Assembly (NCBI RefSeq): GCF_033958435.1
Contig: NC_134137.1
Span: 255,300,501 to 255,364,500, forward strand
Length of the DNA: 64,000 nucleotides
Source: Carettochelys insculpta
Lineage: Eukaryota; Chordata; Testudines; Carettochelyidae
Reading direction: 5' to 3'
The translations under genes and the position numbers were made by a program. The notes beneath the pieces are model-generated. The model saw only the letters and a list, made by a program, of their open reading frames with translations, was not told where the DNA came from and ran no database searches. Below, piece by piece: positions 43,753 through 54,025 of the stretch. Numbering within the stretch: the first letter of the stretch is position 1; the number at the start of each line of letters is the position of its first letter.

Positions 43753-45065
43753 CCTTTGGACCCATGGTACAGAGGCTCTAGAGGAATTCCACAGAGACTT
43801 TAACAATCTACACCCCACCATCAACTTATGCCTCGATTACAACATGCAAGAGATACATTTCCTGGACTCTACAGTAATAATCAAGGATGGCCTGATCAGT
43901 ACCACACTGTACTGAAAACCTACTGATCGCTATACTTATCTACACCCTTCTAGTTTCCATCCTGCACACGTGACTAGATCCATTGTTTACAGTCAAGCTC
44001 TTAGGTACAATCGTGTTTGCTCTGATCCAACTGACAGAGACCAAAAACTACAAGAACTTTACCAAATATTCATAAACCTGAATTACCCACCAGGAGAAGT
44101 AAAAAAACAAATTGACAGGGCCAGATGAATACCCAGAGACCAGCTACTCCAAGATCAACCCAAAAAAGCCAAGAACAGAACACCACTGGTCATCACCTAC
44201 AGCCCCCAACTCAGACCACTGCAACGAATTTATTAAAGACCTACAACCTATTCTTAATCAGGATGCCACACTCCAGAAGGCCCTGGGTGACATGCCTGTT
44301 CTCTCCTACAGACAACCTCCCAACCTCATGAGGATCCTCACTAACAGCCACAGTCTATACCGCAGGAACACCAGTCCTGGAACCTTTCCCTGCAACAAAG
44401 CCCGCTGCCAGCTTTGTCCACATATCTTCTCTGGAAATACCATCACTGGACCTAACCAGGTTACTCACAGAATCACGGGCACTTTCTCATGCTCCTCTAC
44501 TAACATCATACATGCCATCATGTGCCAACAATGCCCAAATGCTTTGTATATTGGACAGACTTCTAACTCCCTTAGACAAAGGGTCAATGGGCAAAAAACA
44601 GACCTCAAAACGCTCCAGATCCACAAACCAGTTAGTCACCATTTTAATGGAATGAGGCATTCTGTCAATGACCTAAAGGTATGTGTGTTACTGAAAAGCA
44701 ATTATCGCACCGTTTTGGAATGGGAAACAGCCGAGCTGGCTTTTATATTCAAATTCAGCACATTAACACATGGTTTAAATCGTGATGGGAACTTTCTGAG
44801 TCACTATAGGGGCTTGTCTGCATACTTGGTTCAATCTAATTCTTGACCTTCCCCCCCATCCCTCCACTCTCTGATTTGCTCACCTTGATTATCTTTTTCT
44901 GATTTGTCCTCCTTGCTTACTGTTTTTGGTTCTCTGTGCCTTAAATACTGAGTCTGTTCTGGTCTGGCTATGGTCTGAAGAAGTGGGTCTGTCCCACGAA
45001 AGCTCACCTAATAAACCTTTTTGCTAGTGTTTAAAGTGCTACTTGACTGCTTTTTGTTTTGATAG
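43753..45065 (+). pseudogene. Inverted partial PLE copy: linker, GIY-YIG domain and 3' terminal repeat
   Basis: It starts immediately after the RT catalytic region (ACCCATGGTACAGAGGC; compare 41437 on the other strand) and runs to the terminal repeat. A frame of 244 codons (44112-44846) covers the linker, CNKARCQLCPH and [20 protein letters not shown] with NGQKTDL, where the minus-strand copies have NGHKTDL. A TGA after STTLY and a frameshift near 44105 disrupt the start. The TGA is at the same codon as in the minus-strand copy. Confidence 0.82.
44975..45010 (+). ncRNA. Candidate hammerhead ribozyme core in PLE terminal repeat (copy 3)
   Basis: CTGAAGA, GTGGG-TCTGT-CCCAC, GAAA, AG-CTCAC-CT, A, on the plus strand. 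The core is identical to the two minus-strand copies, so it is conserved across the compound insertion. Confidence 0.5.
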
Positions 45066-45079
45066 TGTATTCCATTTTG
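45066..45079. repeat. Right target-site duplication of the compound PLE
   Basis: TGTATTCCATTTTG, the partner of 32590-32603. The leftmost TGTA may belong to the element. Confidence 0.75.
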
Positions 45080-45130
45080 TGCATAATGTACTGCATTTCA
45101 TAGCTTGAGAAACTTTCCAGGAAGCACTGA

Positions 45131-45415
45131 GGCCACATCTACACTCGCTCACTCTTCTTGAGGGGGCATGGTAATGAGCAAAGCGGAAGATGCAAAATGA
45201 GATGCGGATTAAAATATCACACACCTAATTAGCATATTTCTGCAATATCTCACTACTGGAAGATCCCCTTCTGGAAGCAAAAGCTGCTGTGCAGGTGGGG
45301 CTCATTTGGAAGGAAACAGGGGACCTCTTGAAGGATATCCCTCTCGTTTGCATCTTCTGTTCTGCTCATTACCATGCCCCTTCCAGAAAGCCTGGGGGTG
45401 AGTGTAGACATGGCC
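45131..45415. mobile_element. Harbinger-type MITE, 285 bp
   Basis: Ends GGCCACATCTACACTC and GAGTGTAGACATGGCC, with TGA on both sides (45128-45130, 45416-45418). Arms of GAGGGGGCATGGTAATGAGC type pair with GCTCATTACCATGCCCC over about 100 bp. No coding capacity. Confidence 0.8.
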
Positions 45416-45418
45416 TGA

Positions 45419-46649
45419 GAGTGAAATCCTGTCTGCACTGAAGTTATTGGGGCTTTTGTCATTGTGGTCAACAGATCCAGGATCACACCTGCACAGTTAC
45501 CTTTTTATTACTCATATATTGTTTTTCAAATTGTCCTCTTCCACATTAAGAACACTATTGAGGTAATCAAGCAAATCATCGGTAAAAATGTGATTTCAGT
45601 TAATGAGTTTCATCAACCTCTTTTTCAGAAGTAATCCAAAACACTAATTGTTTCATTAATTGACATTTCCCAGAAAGTTACTTATAAGTCTTGCTGTTGT
45701 TTCAGACACATCAGTAACTGACAGAACAACAAATAGAAAATCAATATTGCATCTGTTCAAAAGTAAATTGCTTAATAGCTTGCAGTTTTCATTTCCTCAC
45801 TTTTATCCAGATCATGTTGACCAGAGAAAGAAATTGGACAGAAAATCAATAAAAAGCAAGGACTTTTTTTAAAAACAAAAATCATAAACCAAGAACAACT
45901 GAATGCAAGATAGAACTTTAAAGTTTTGTCAAAATGTACCTGCTGCTTTGCAATGAGGACCAATTCTTTTGGCTCTTCAGTATTCATTCAAGTTTTAATA
46001 TATTTTGCATTTTTATATATACAAAAAATCACATGCATTCCCATTGAAAACAGTAGCATTTCCACTGCAGATCAAGGGTACCATACAGCCCAAAACCACA
46101 ATATACTGAAGAAAATTAGGATACCATACTAATATGTGAGAGACTTAACAAGACAATGTAGAAACATAGTACAGAATTTCACAATTATTACCAATCAAAA
46201 TCACATGAACTATCGTATCATTTGTGTAAGATTACAACCTGCATAGATTTTTTTTTCCCCATAATTTACTGATTGGCTCTGGAAAATAGCTTTTCCTCAT
46301 AAACCCCATCAGCTTCCGTTCCAAGTATAAGGTATATGATGAGTTTGCCTTCTCTGCCTTAAATGCTTACTAATATGGCTTAAACCCTCCTGTTAGAAGT
46401 CACTCCACTGCGCATGCTGCTTCTCCTTGGAATCTGGATGAGAGAACAATCACCTGACAGATTTTAGTCACATTGCATACAGCACTGCTGGAAGATGCTC
46501 ATGCACTACTCTGCTAAACATGGCATAAGAATTAACATAGCATTCCTATACTTTATGACGTTAATTATTTGAGTAACCAACCATTGAAACACATGTTTAC
46601 CATTTGGGAAATGAACAGATACCATATGGATAAATTAACCATTGGAGCA
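45419..46649. other. No recognisable gene or repeat
   Basis: Anonymous AT-rich DNA. Confidence 0.5.
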
Positions 46650-47022
46650 ATTTATCAAGGGTTGTGACAGATTCTCCCTTCCTGGCAATTTTTAAACTAA
46701 GCTTGGATATTTTTCTAAGACACTCGCTCTAGTCCAAACGAATTATTTCAGGGAAGCCCCCTGTCCATGCTACATAGGAGGTCAAAGCTGGTGATCACAA
46801 GTGGTACTGACAGCTGCTGCGGACCCTGGAGCAAAGGGACAGGGCCAAGCATAGAAAGGGCAGCGCTTGAGAAAGCCAGCCCCGCCCCTGCCCGTGCTCC
46901 CTCCGAGCTGTTTCAAAGGGGTGCAGGGGCAACTTCCCTTTTATCCCCCTCTCTCCCTCCCATCAGTGGGCCTCATGATCACAATGGTCCTGTCTGGCCT
47001 TAAAATCTATGTCTATGAAAAA
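46650..47022 (+). repeat. CR1-family 3' end, interrupted by a 175-bp insert
   Basis: Old CR1-like 3' sequence (GATTCTCCCTTCCTGGCAA, GCTTGGATATTTTTCTAAG, ACATAGGAGGTCAAAGCTGG ... TGGTCCTGTCTGGCCTTAAAATCTATG). The insert described next breaks it in two. Confidence 0.65.
46801..46975. mobile_element. 175-bp GC-rich insert flanked by a 9-bp direct repeat
   Basis: TGATCACAA occurs at 46792-46800 and 46976-46984 and is present once in the CR1 consensus context (GATGATCACAATGGTC), so it is a target duplication. The insert has no visible terminal inverted repeats or coding capacity. Its class is unknown to me. Confidence 0.55.
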
Positions 47023-47397
47023 GAACTTCGTCAAAATATGGATCATAAACCTGTTTTATTTCTCTCACTTTGGAAAGTGAGCATTGGACCTGCACGCTTT
47101 GCAATAGGTGACATTTCTCGATTAGTCAAGTAACAATAGCCTGTGTAATCAGCGTCAGAGGCAGCTACTAACTCAGAGTGGTTATTGCATGTGGAGAGGT
47201 ATCAGGGAAAATTAAGGGGGAATTTTTAATTTTGATTGTTGTTTCTTATACAGATGTCTTTGCAGTAAACATGAAACCAAAATAACTCAATATCTACCAT
47301 AAGTTCAAGAAGAGATGGATCCAGCTACATTTTGACTACGATTAAATTTAATCTTAGATACTATGTCTCTATTTTCTAAGCTTTTCATCGTATACAC
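47023..47397. other. No recognisable gene or repeat
   Basis: Short AT-rich spacer without identifiable features. Confidence 0.5.
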
Positions 47398-47400
47398 TAA

Positions 47401-47844
47401 GGCCACATCTATGTGAGAAGCATCTGTTGCCAGAACTCACTGTCAGAAGGGAGTTCCTAGCAAAACTTCTGTCGACTGATTGCATCTACACATAAAAGCA
47501 AATAGAAAGAGCAGTCTGCTCCATTGACAGAGAGCAGCTAGACTGCCCAGCCCTCTCGCAACGGAGCAGCTGACTGGAAGCTCTGCAAACAGGGCTGCCT
47601 GGTGAACCAGAAGCCATGTCTGTTGACAGGAGATCCCTGGAGTGCCTACATGGCTGTTTTGTTGACAGTACACTGTCAAGAGAGGCATCATACCAGAATG
47701 TGGAGAGGCACAGTGTTGCCGGCAGATGTGCCGGGGTTTGTTAACCAGCTATTGACAAAGTGCATTTGCCGTGTAGACACTCTGCATTTTTTTTCTGGAA
47801 AAAGCCTGGTTTTGTTGGGAAAAGCCGCTCATGTAGACATGGCC
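47401..47844. mobile_element. Harbinger-type MITE, 444 bp
   Basis: Ends GGCCACATCTATGTGAG and CTCATGTAGACATGGCC, flanked by TAA (47398-47400, 47845-47847). The interior is shared with 8090-8480 (GTCGACTGATTG..., GTGTAGACACTCTGCA), which shows a family distinct from the TTCGAA-rich MITEs. Confidence 0.78.
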
Positions 47845-47847
47845 TAA

Positions 47848-50595
47848 AAGCATAGAATTAAAGAATTAAAATGATGCCACTTGAATTGAGGGTTCAAATT
47901 AAACAAGTCTCTTTATGAGGAGAGGAAAAGGGATCTTCTGGTTAAATCTCTGTATGTTGCTTCAGGAAATGAGAGTTTATTTCCTGCCCCAGCTGCAGAC
48001 TTTCTGTGTAACCTTGGACCCATCACCTAGAGCTTCTCTTCATTGAAAAAAGTGCTGTTCTTTTAAATTCTCTTTTAAATCCTGGTTGAGAAAAAGCACA
48101 GGTAGTTTTACTTTGATGTAACTGGTTAACATCCCCCACTCACCGGCCTGGGGTTAGCTTTGGCTAGCTAACCTGTGTTAAAAACTTAAGTTCCTTATAT
48201 ATCCACTAAGACTTTCCAATGAGAAAGCCCACTTGACTTAGCTATCAGAATGTAAAAACATCTTTTTTTGCAGTGATGCAATAGCCTTAATCTGCCTGTA
48301 AGAGCTATATGATAAAACTTCCTCTCTCATTCTGATTTTCAACCTGATTTTCTGAAAGAACTTGCTAGTGTAGCCACGGCCCATGAGTTTCCAGAACAAT
48401 GGGCCCCAGGTGTAGCTGGAGCCTCAGATGCTAGTGTAATACAAACAAGAAATAATAATTTACCTTCTCGAATATGAATAAGGCTGCAGGCGGGGGCAGG
48501 GGCAAGGGCAAGGACAAAGGAACAAAGTGGGGAAAGAATAATGAGAAGGGAACCATATAAAAGGCTTAAGGGTGGGAAAAAAGAGGTACCCGTAACCAAC
48601 TGCTGCCAGGCACCTTCCTGCTTTCTTCAGCCACCACAGCTCATGGCGTTACAGAAATGGAATGGGGGTGGGGAGGCCCCTGCTGACTGACAGCCAATAT
48701 GCTGACAGATGGGCAGCTGGTGTGGCTGGTCCCACATGTTGCATCTTCCTCCACAGCCTTGTGATTCTTTCATATGCCTCCCAGCAGGCCACATCCTGCT
48801 CCCAGCACTGAGCTAAAAACCAGCCCCTGGCTGGAGTGCTGAATTCCCCAATTGCCTGCACTGTATATGGCTCGTCTGGTAACCCAGGAAAGCTCAAGAT
48901 ACCCGACACCTAGGACGCTGCCCAGGAGGAGCTGAGCCCTGCATATGCTGACAGGGAGAAGATGCTCCACCCCTCAGCTAATCTCTGGACTGGGAGGGTG
49001 GGGAGGTGATTTCCAGCCTGTTCCCGCTCTATACCTTCAGAATCAACAGCAACCTCCAGGGTAAATGCTCAGTATCCTCTTCAACCCCTGCCCCACGGTG
49101 CACGTGGCTGCTCTATCCAAAGGCACCCACCTCTCCTGAGTCACCCCTAGGTCTGGTTTCCTTGAAACTCCTACAGCCAGGTTTCCTGAGCCCTGATGCA
49201 CAACACCTCCCAAAGCTTAACCTCTTCCAGCCCATGCTTTAGTAGGGGAACAGGAGGTGAATGTGGTATGTTGGTGGCTAACAGCAGCCTGGAGGCTGGT
49301 GGGAAGGGACAAGCTGCTTCCAGCTACTGTGCATGAGCAGGAGAAGAAGAGAAGAGCTCTGCAGACATGTGGGCCTGGTCACCCCTTCCTCCCACTCATC
49401 TTTCCTGCAGCTGGAAGCAGCTCCTCTCCCTTCCTTCCTGCACAGTGCTGAAAGGCTGCTACTGGCCACATTCTGGTGTGTCTCTGGGGATGGGCACCAG
49501 CTGCCAGGAGAAGCAGGTCCTTCCCAGGGGCCCAGACAGGCATGGAGGGAAGAGAGCACCAGGCAGGAAGGGTCAGGTTGGTCTGTCATCTGCCCTGTGT
49601 GAGAGAGGTGAAGGTGGGTGTCTGTGTTTCACCTTTCCCATGTGTGGGGGGAGGGGGAGGGGGGGCATGACCCCTCCATGTATGGTATCTAAAGCCTTAA
49701 AGATGAGAAGGTAAATAAAAAGAACCCGAATATTCAGCATTTTTTGTTTCAAAAGGGACTCCATCAATTTGATGTTAATTTGAACTGCGTTGTTCTGATT
49801 GATTGTCGTTGGAACTAGCTTGAATGCAAGTGATTTTTACCAGGTGTCCTGTGTCCAGCATAGGGAAATAGGATTACCCAAGCCAGTTGCAGATACTAAT
49901 GAAAGGGGTGTATGCAAAGCTCATCTCTCAGAGGTAGGCTAAGTCCAGATTTAAATATCTATTTCTATGTTGGTTTGATGCATCCCAGAGCAGCAATACC
50001 AAGAAACAAGAAAATCAAAGCAAGACACACAGATCAGTAGTCAACCAAACCACATACTGTCAAGGAATCTGTTCTGTCAGCAACAGTCTGAACTATATAT
50101 GACAAGGGTCCAAATGGCAGATATGTTGCAGCAGACCCTGAGAAACTGCCCACACCCAATGTTATGCCCACATACAGACCTAGGCACTGGAACACTAAAT
50201 TCTGGGGAGAAAAAGAATCATACCAACACTTTAGGCACCTAAGGCTTCACTTGCAGGAACAAGGTAGGAGCCTACCTCAATCCACAAATTGCGCTCAGGA
50301 GAAGGAAGTGATGGTTGCCGGGCTATAATTTGGACATGGGGAGATTTAAGGTTCCATTCTACCCCATCTTTGCCACAGAATGAGAAAGCATTTCACAAGG
50401 AGCCCCCCACCATCACACACACCTCAAAGGAGCTCTCTGACCACGGGGCTAGGAGACATTCTGATATGGAGATCCTTCAGCCTTTGTTGGTAATGCATGC
50501 ATGCTCCAGACACCCCGCTTCAAGCCCTTTTCCAGTACACAGCCAGAGTGCAACAACATCAATAGCAGAGCCTGATAGCATCCTACATCAGAGTA
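47848..50595. other. No recognisable gene; G+C-richer patch 48480-49680
   Basis: Anonymous. Frames of up to 115 codons in the G+C-richer part have no domain and overlap on both strands. A CTAGTGTAGCCACGGCCC end-like sequence at 48363-48382 hints at an old DNA element without an identifiable partner. Confidence 0.45.
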
Positions 50596-50735
50596 TCCCA
50601 CAGCTCAGTGATTAGTGCACTGTCCAAAGAGGTAGAAGCCCCTGTTCAATGCCTTTCTTCCCATCTGGCAGGAAAAGGAATTGGACCTGAGTCTCCCAAT
50701 GTCTCACATGAGTATTTTAACCATTGGGTCCCACC
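50596..50735. repeat. Pair of tRNA-like modules in inverted orientation (SINE-like)
   Basis: The plus strand has CAGCTCAGTGATTAGTGCAC (A-box-like) and CTGTTCAATGCC (B-box-like) at 50601-50652. The minus strand, from about 50735, has AATGGTTAAAATACTCATG (A-box-like) and AGGTCCAATTCC (B-box-like). The two heads point towards each other, forming an inverted dimer. Sequence decay makes the tRNA identities unclear. Confidence 0.5.
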
Positions 50736-52477
50736 TCTTCTGTCAGTCACATTTTAAATAAGACCCAGTCTTGAAGGTGGCCTCTGAACATACCCTCCCA
50801 GATGAGGCCCCACAAGTGAGCAGGCAGCTGAACACCTGTATTGTCCCCAGTCTGTGAATCACCCTCGGGCTTTGTTGGGAGATACACATCCAAATGCCTG
50901 GAGAGATGCACCAGTGAACATGTCCAGACACCAAAATGTAGGTTCTGAGTGGATTTTTACCCCAAAAAGCTTCAGTGCCAAGGCACCACTAGGTAGCTTT
51001 GTGGATCTAGGCCTCAGGTCTTAAACCTGAAAAAGCTCCATGTGGATGGATCCCCACTGAAGACATCAGGGAATGCCACACAGGTCTTCTAGTGGAGCTC
51101 CCACCAGTACAGAGGTCTAACAACCTTTCCTCACCCTCAATGATGATTATAGGTCTTCCAAGTATTAAAATTCCTCATCAAAATCTCTCTGCATTCAGGA
51201 TACTTTATGCCCTTACTTGTGCTGCAAGAGTTGGAACTGTGTCATTATTGGAGGGTTGGGGAGAGCAGAGAGGAGAAAGTTTCTTTTGAAATGTAATTAC
51301 TTAGCTTTGCTTCATGAAACATTTAAAGATTCAGGAGAGCTGGGAGAGGAGCGGTTGTTAGAGTGGTGCCTGGTGCTCTATGTAATGTTTTTCTCTGGGT
51401 ATCGCATCAGAGAACTTTGATTCAAAGTGTTTTAATTCAGAGCTGGGATAAATATATATATTTTGCAGAGGAGGAGGGCTGAATGCATCTTGTGCTCCAA
51501 CCTAAATATGTCTAAAATTATTAGCTGGTTTGTTAGAACCATGTGAAACTTTATGGCTTTTAAGTCTAGGTTGTAGCTGTGAAAAAGGCACTAATTCTAA
51601 AAGCGTAGTTGTGGTCTAATTCGTTCAATTGGAGGACAATAGAAGGACTTTAAAAGAGATAGAAGGCATCCTCTAGAGATGGGTGCAACACTATATATTA
51701 CTGTACTATATTCACCACTTTTACAAGACTATGACAGATTTTGTACAAATTATGCCTTGCATGGTATCAACTGAAAGCTCAGTCTACTGAACCTACTGTA
51801 CCTAACGGTCCTGGTAAACTATGGGTATTCATATTGTATGGAGAGCTACAAGATTTCACTGTATAACTGCATTAAAAGATGTTCCAATGTTAAAAAAAGG
51901 AGGGCAAATGAGTTTCTCAAGACAAAGAATAAGTCAGTACCCAGCTTAAAAGACAGCTGCTTAAGCCGCCATTCTCTGGTAGCTGGAAGATGCAAATAAA
52001 AATTTTACATTTAATTACAGGGAGAGTTGAAACCTCATGTCCATAAGTAACAGTTTGTCAATATGACTCAGAAAGAATGTTACTAGCACAAGAAATTTAA
52101 TTACAAAGAGGGGAGGAGAAGGCTTGCCTACATACTTCAGAACATCAATGAATGTTTGAAAGGCACTGAACTGAAGGCCAGCAGTCCCACATTGAAAGGA
52201 GACCCAACCTGTGACATTTAATACAGCATATGAGGAGAAAAACCTAAGCTTTGAAATCCATTAGTTCCTGAAATAAATCATTAGCTAGCATTATATGCTT
52301 TTATTTCCTTTGTAAGCCATCCTGACTTTCATGAATCATTATTTGTAATAACACGAAATCTTTCTGTAGTTAATAAACTTATTTTATTGTTTTATCTTAA
52401 GCAGTGTGTTTGGATTAACCATCTGCTTGGGATACCACAGTTGGTACTTTTTCATTTTCCTTTGATGAAATCACTGA
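50736..52477. other. No recognisable gene or repeat
   Basis: Anonymous sequence. A TTTGTGGATCTAGGCC end-like word at 50998-51013 could be an old transposon end, but no partner was found. Confidence 0.45.
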
Positions 52478-54025
52478 GTTATAGAATTCTAGGGCTGGAA
52501 GGGACTTCAGGAGGTCATTTAGTCCAACCCCTTTCCTAAAGCAGGATCAGCCCCAGCTAAATCATCCCAGTCATGACTATGACAAGATGGGACTTAAAAA
52601 CCTCAAAGGATGGAGATTCCACCACCTGTCTCAGTAACGCTTTCCAGTGCTCCACCACTTTCCTGGTGAAATAGTTTTTCCTAATATCCAACCTAGACCT
52701 CTCTCTCTGTAACTTCAGACCATTGCTCTTTGTTCTGACATCTGTCACCACTGAGAACAGTCTCTTTCCATTCTCTTTTGAACATCCTTTCAGGAATTTG
52801 AAGTCTGCTATCAAATCACCCCCCAGTCTTCTCTTCTGCAAACTAAATAATCCCAAATCTCTCAGCCTCTCCTCATAGGTCATGTGCTCCAGCCCCTTAG
52901 TCATTTTCATTGCCCTCCCCTGAACCCAGTCCAATGCATCCACATCCTTTCTATCCTGGAGGGGCCCAGAGTTGGATGCAATACTCCAGATGTGGCCTCA
53001 CCAATGCCAAGCAGAGGGGAGTAATAACTTCTCTAGTTCTGCTGGAACTGCTTCTCCTAATGCACCCCAATATGCCATTAGCCTTCTTGGCTACCAGGGC
53101 ACACTGTCGACTCATATCCAGCCTCTCATCCACTATAATCCCCAGGTCCTTTTCTGCTGCACTGCCACGTAGCCAGTCAGCCCCCAGCCTCTAACAATGC
53201 TTGGGATTCTTCCATCCCATGTGCAGGACTCTGTATTTCTCCTTGTTGAACCTCATCAGATTTATTTTGGCCCAATCCTTCAATTTGTGTAGGTCGCTTT
53301 GGACACTATCCCTACCCTTCAATGTACCTACCTGACCCCCAGCTTACTGTCATCTGCAAATTTCCTGAGGGTGCAATCCATCCCCTCATCCAGGTCGTTA
53401 ATAACGACACTGAAAAATATTGGCCCTAGAACTTATTCTTGGGGCACTCACCTTGAAACCAACCACCAACCAGACACTGAGCCAGTAACTTCTACCTGTT
53501 GGGACCATCCATCAAGCCAGTTTTCTGTCCATCTTCCAGTCCATGTATCCAGTCTGTACTTCCTTAACATGTGGGCAAGAATGTTGTGGGAGACTGTATC
53601 ATAAGCTTTGCTGAAGTCAAGGTATATCACATCCATTGACTTCCCCATGTTCACAGAGCCAGTTACCTCATCATAGAAGCTAATCAGATTGGTCAGGCAT
53701 AACTTGTCTTTGGTGAATCCATGTTGGCTACTCTTGATCACTTTCCCCTCTTCCAAGTGCTCCAGAATGGATTCCTTGAATTTCCCCTCCATGATTTTTC
53801 CGGGCACTGAAGGAAAGCTGACCGGTCTATGGTTCCCTGGGTTGTCCTTCTTTCCCTTTTTAAAGATGGGCACTACATGTGCCTTTTTCCAGTCATTCGG
53901 GATCTCTGCTGACCTCCATAAGTTTTCAAAGATAAATGTCCAAAGGCTGTGCAAGGATATCTGCCAATTCTCTCAATAGCCTTGGGTGCATTAAACTCAG
54001 ACCCATGGCTTTGTGTACCACTAGA
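52478..54025 (-). pseudogene. 5'-truncated CR1 LINE on the minus strand
   Basis: The 3' end is at 52478 (CTTCCAGCCCTAGAATTCTATA on the minus strand). Upstream the RT is readable: [77 protein letters not shown] (frame 53954-53448), then a degraded catalytic region and the C-terminal GLEHMTYEERLRDLGLFSLQ (52943-52557). A stop or frameshift near 53448 and others inactivate it. The 5' end falls near the KSMG-LSLMHPR block. Confidence 0.86.

Larger units (their letters stand above)
32604..45065. mobile_element. Compound Penelope-like element insertion (tandem plus inverted)
   Basis: From left to right: a nearly full minus-strand PLE (32604-43018, split by a CR1), a tandem partial minus-strand copy (43019-43752) and a plus-strand partial copy in inverted orientation (43753-45065). 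Three copies of the terminal repeat are recognisable (AGTAACAGAG(A/G)GGAAGC(C/G)GTGCTAG and neighbours). A shared direct repeat flanks only the outside, so the whole assembly entered in one event. Tandem terminal repeats with an inverted truncated flap are a known PLE insertion structure. All coding parts carry stops. Confidence 0.8.

Noticed and set aside
43345..43824. 159-codon frame reading through the PLE strand switch as a fusion protein
   Set aside because: It joins antisense RT-end sequence to the sense GIY-YIG domain only because of the inversion, and no other copy would have it.
48028..48382. Possible MITE from GAGCTTCTCTTCATTG to CTAGTGTAGCCACGGCCC
   Set aside because: The two ends match poorly and no 3-bp or 8-bp duplication flanks them.
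50165..51020. Possible long DNA element between AGACCTAGGCACTGG and TTTGTGGATCTAGGCC
   Set aside because: Only the right end looks transposon-like. The left does not pair with it and no target duplication was found.
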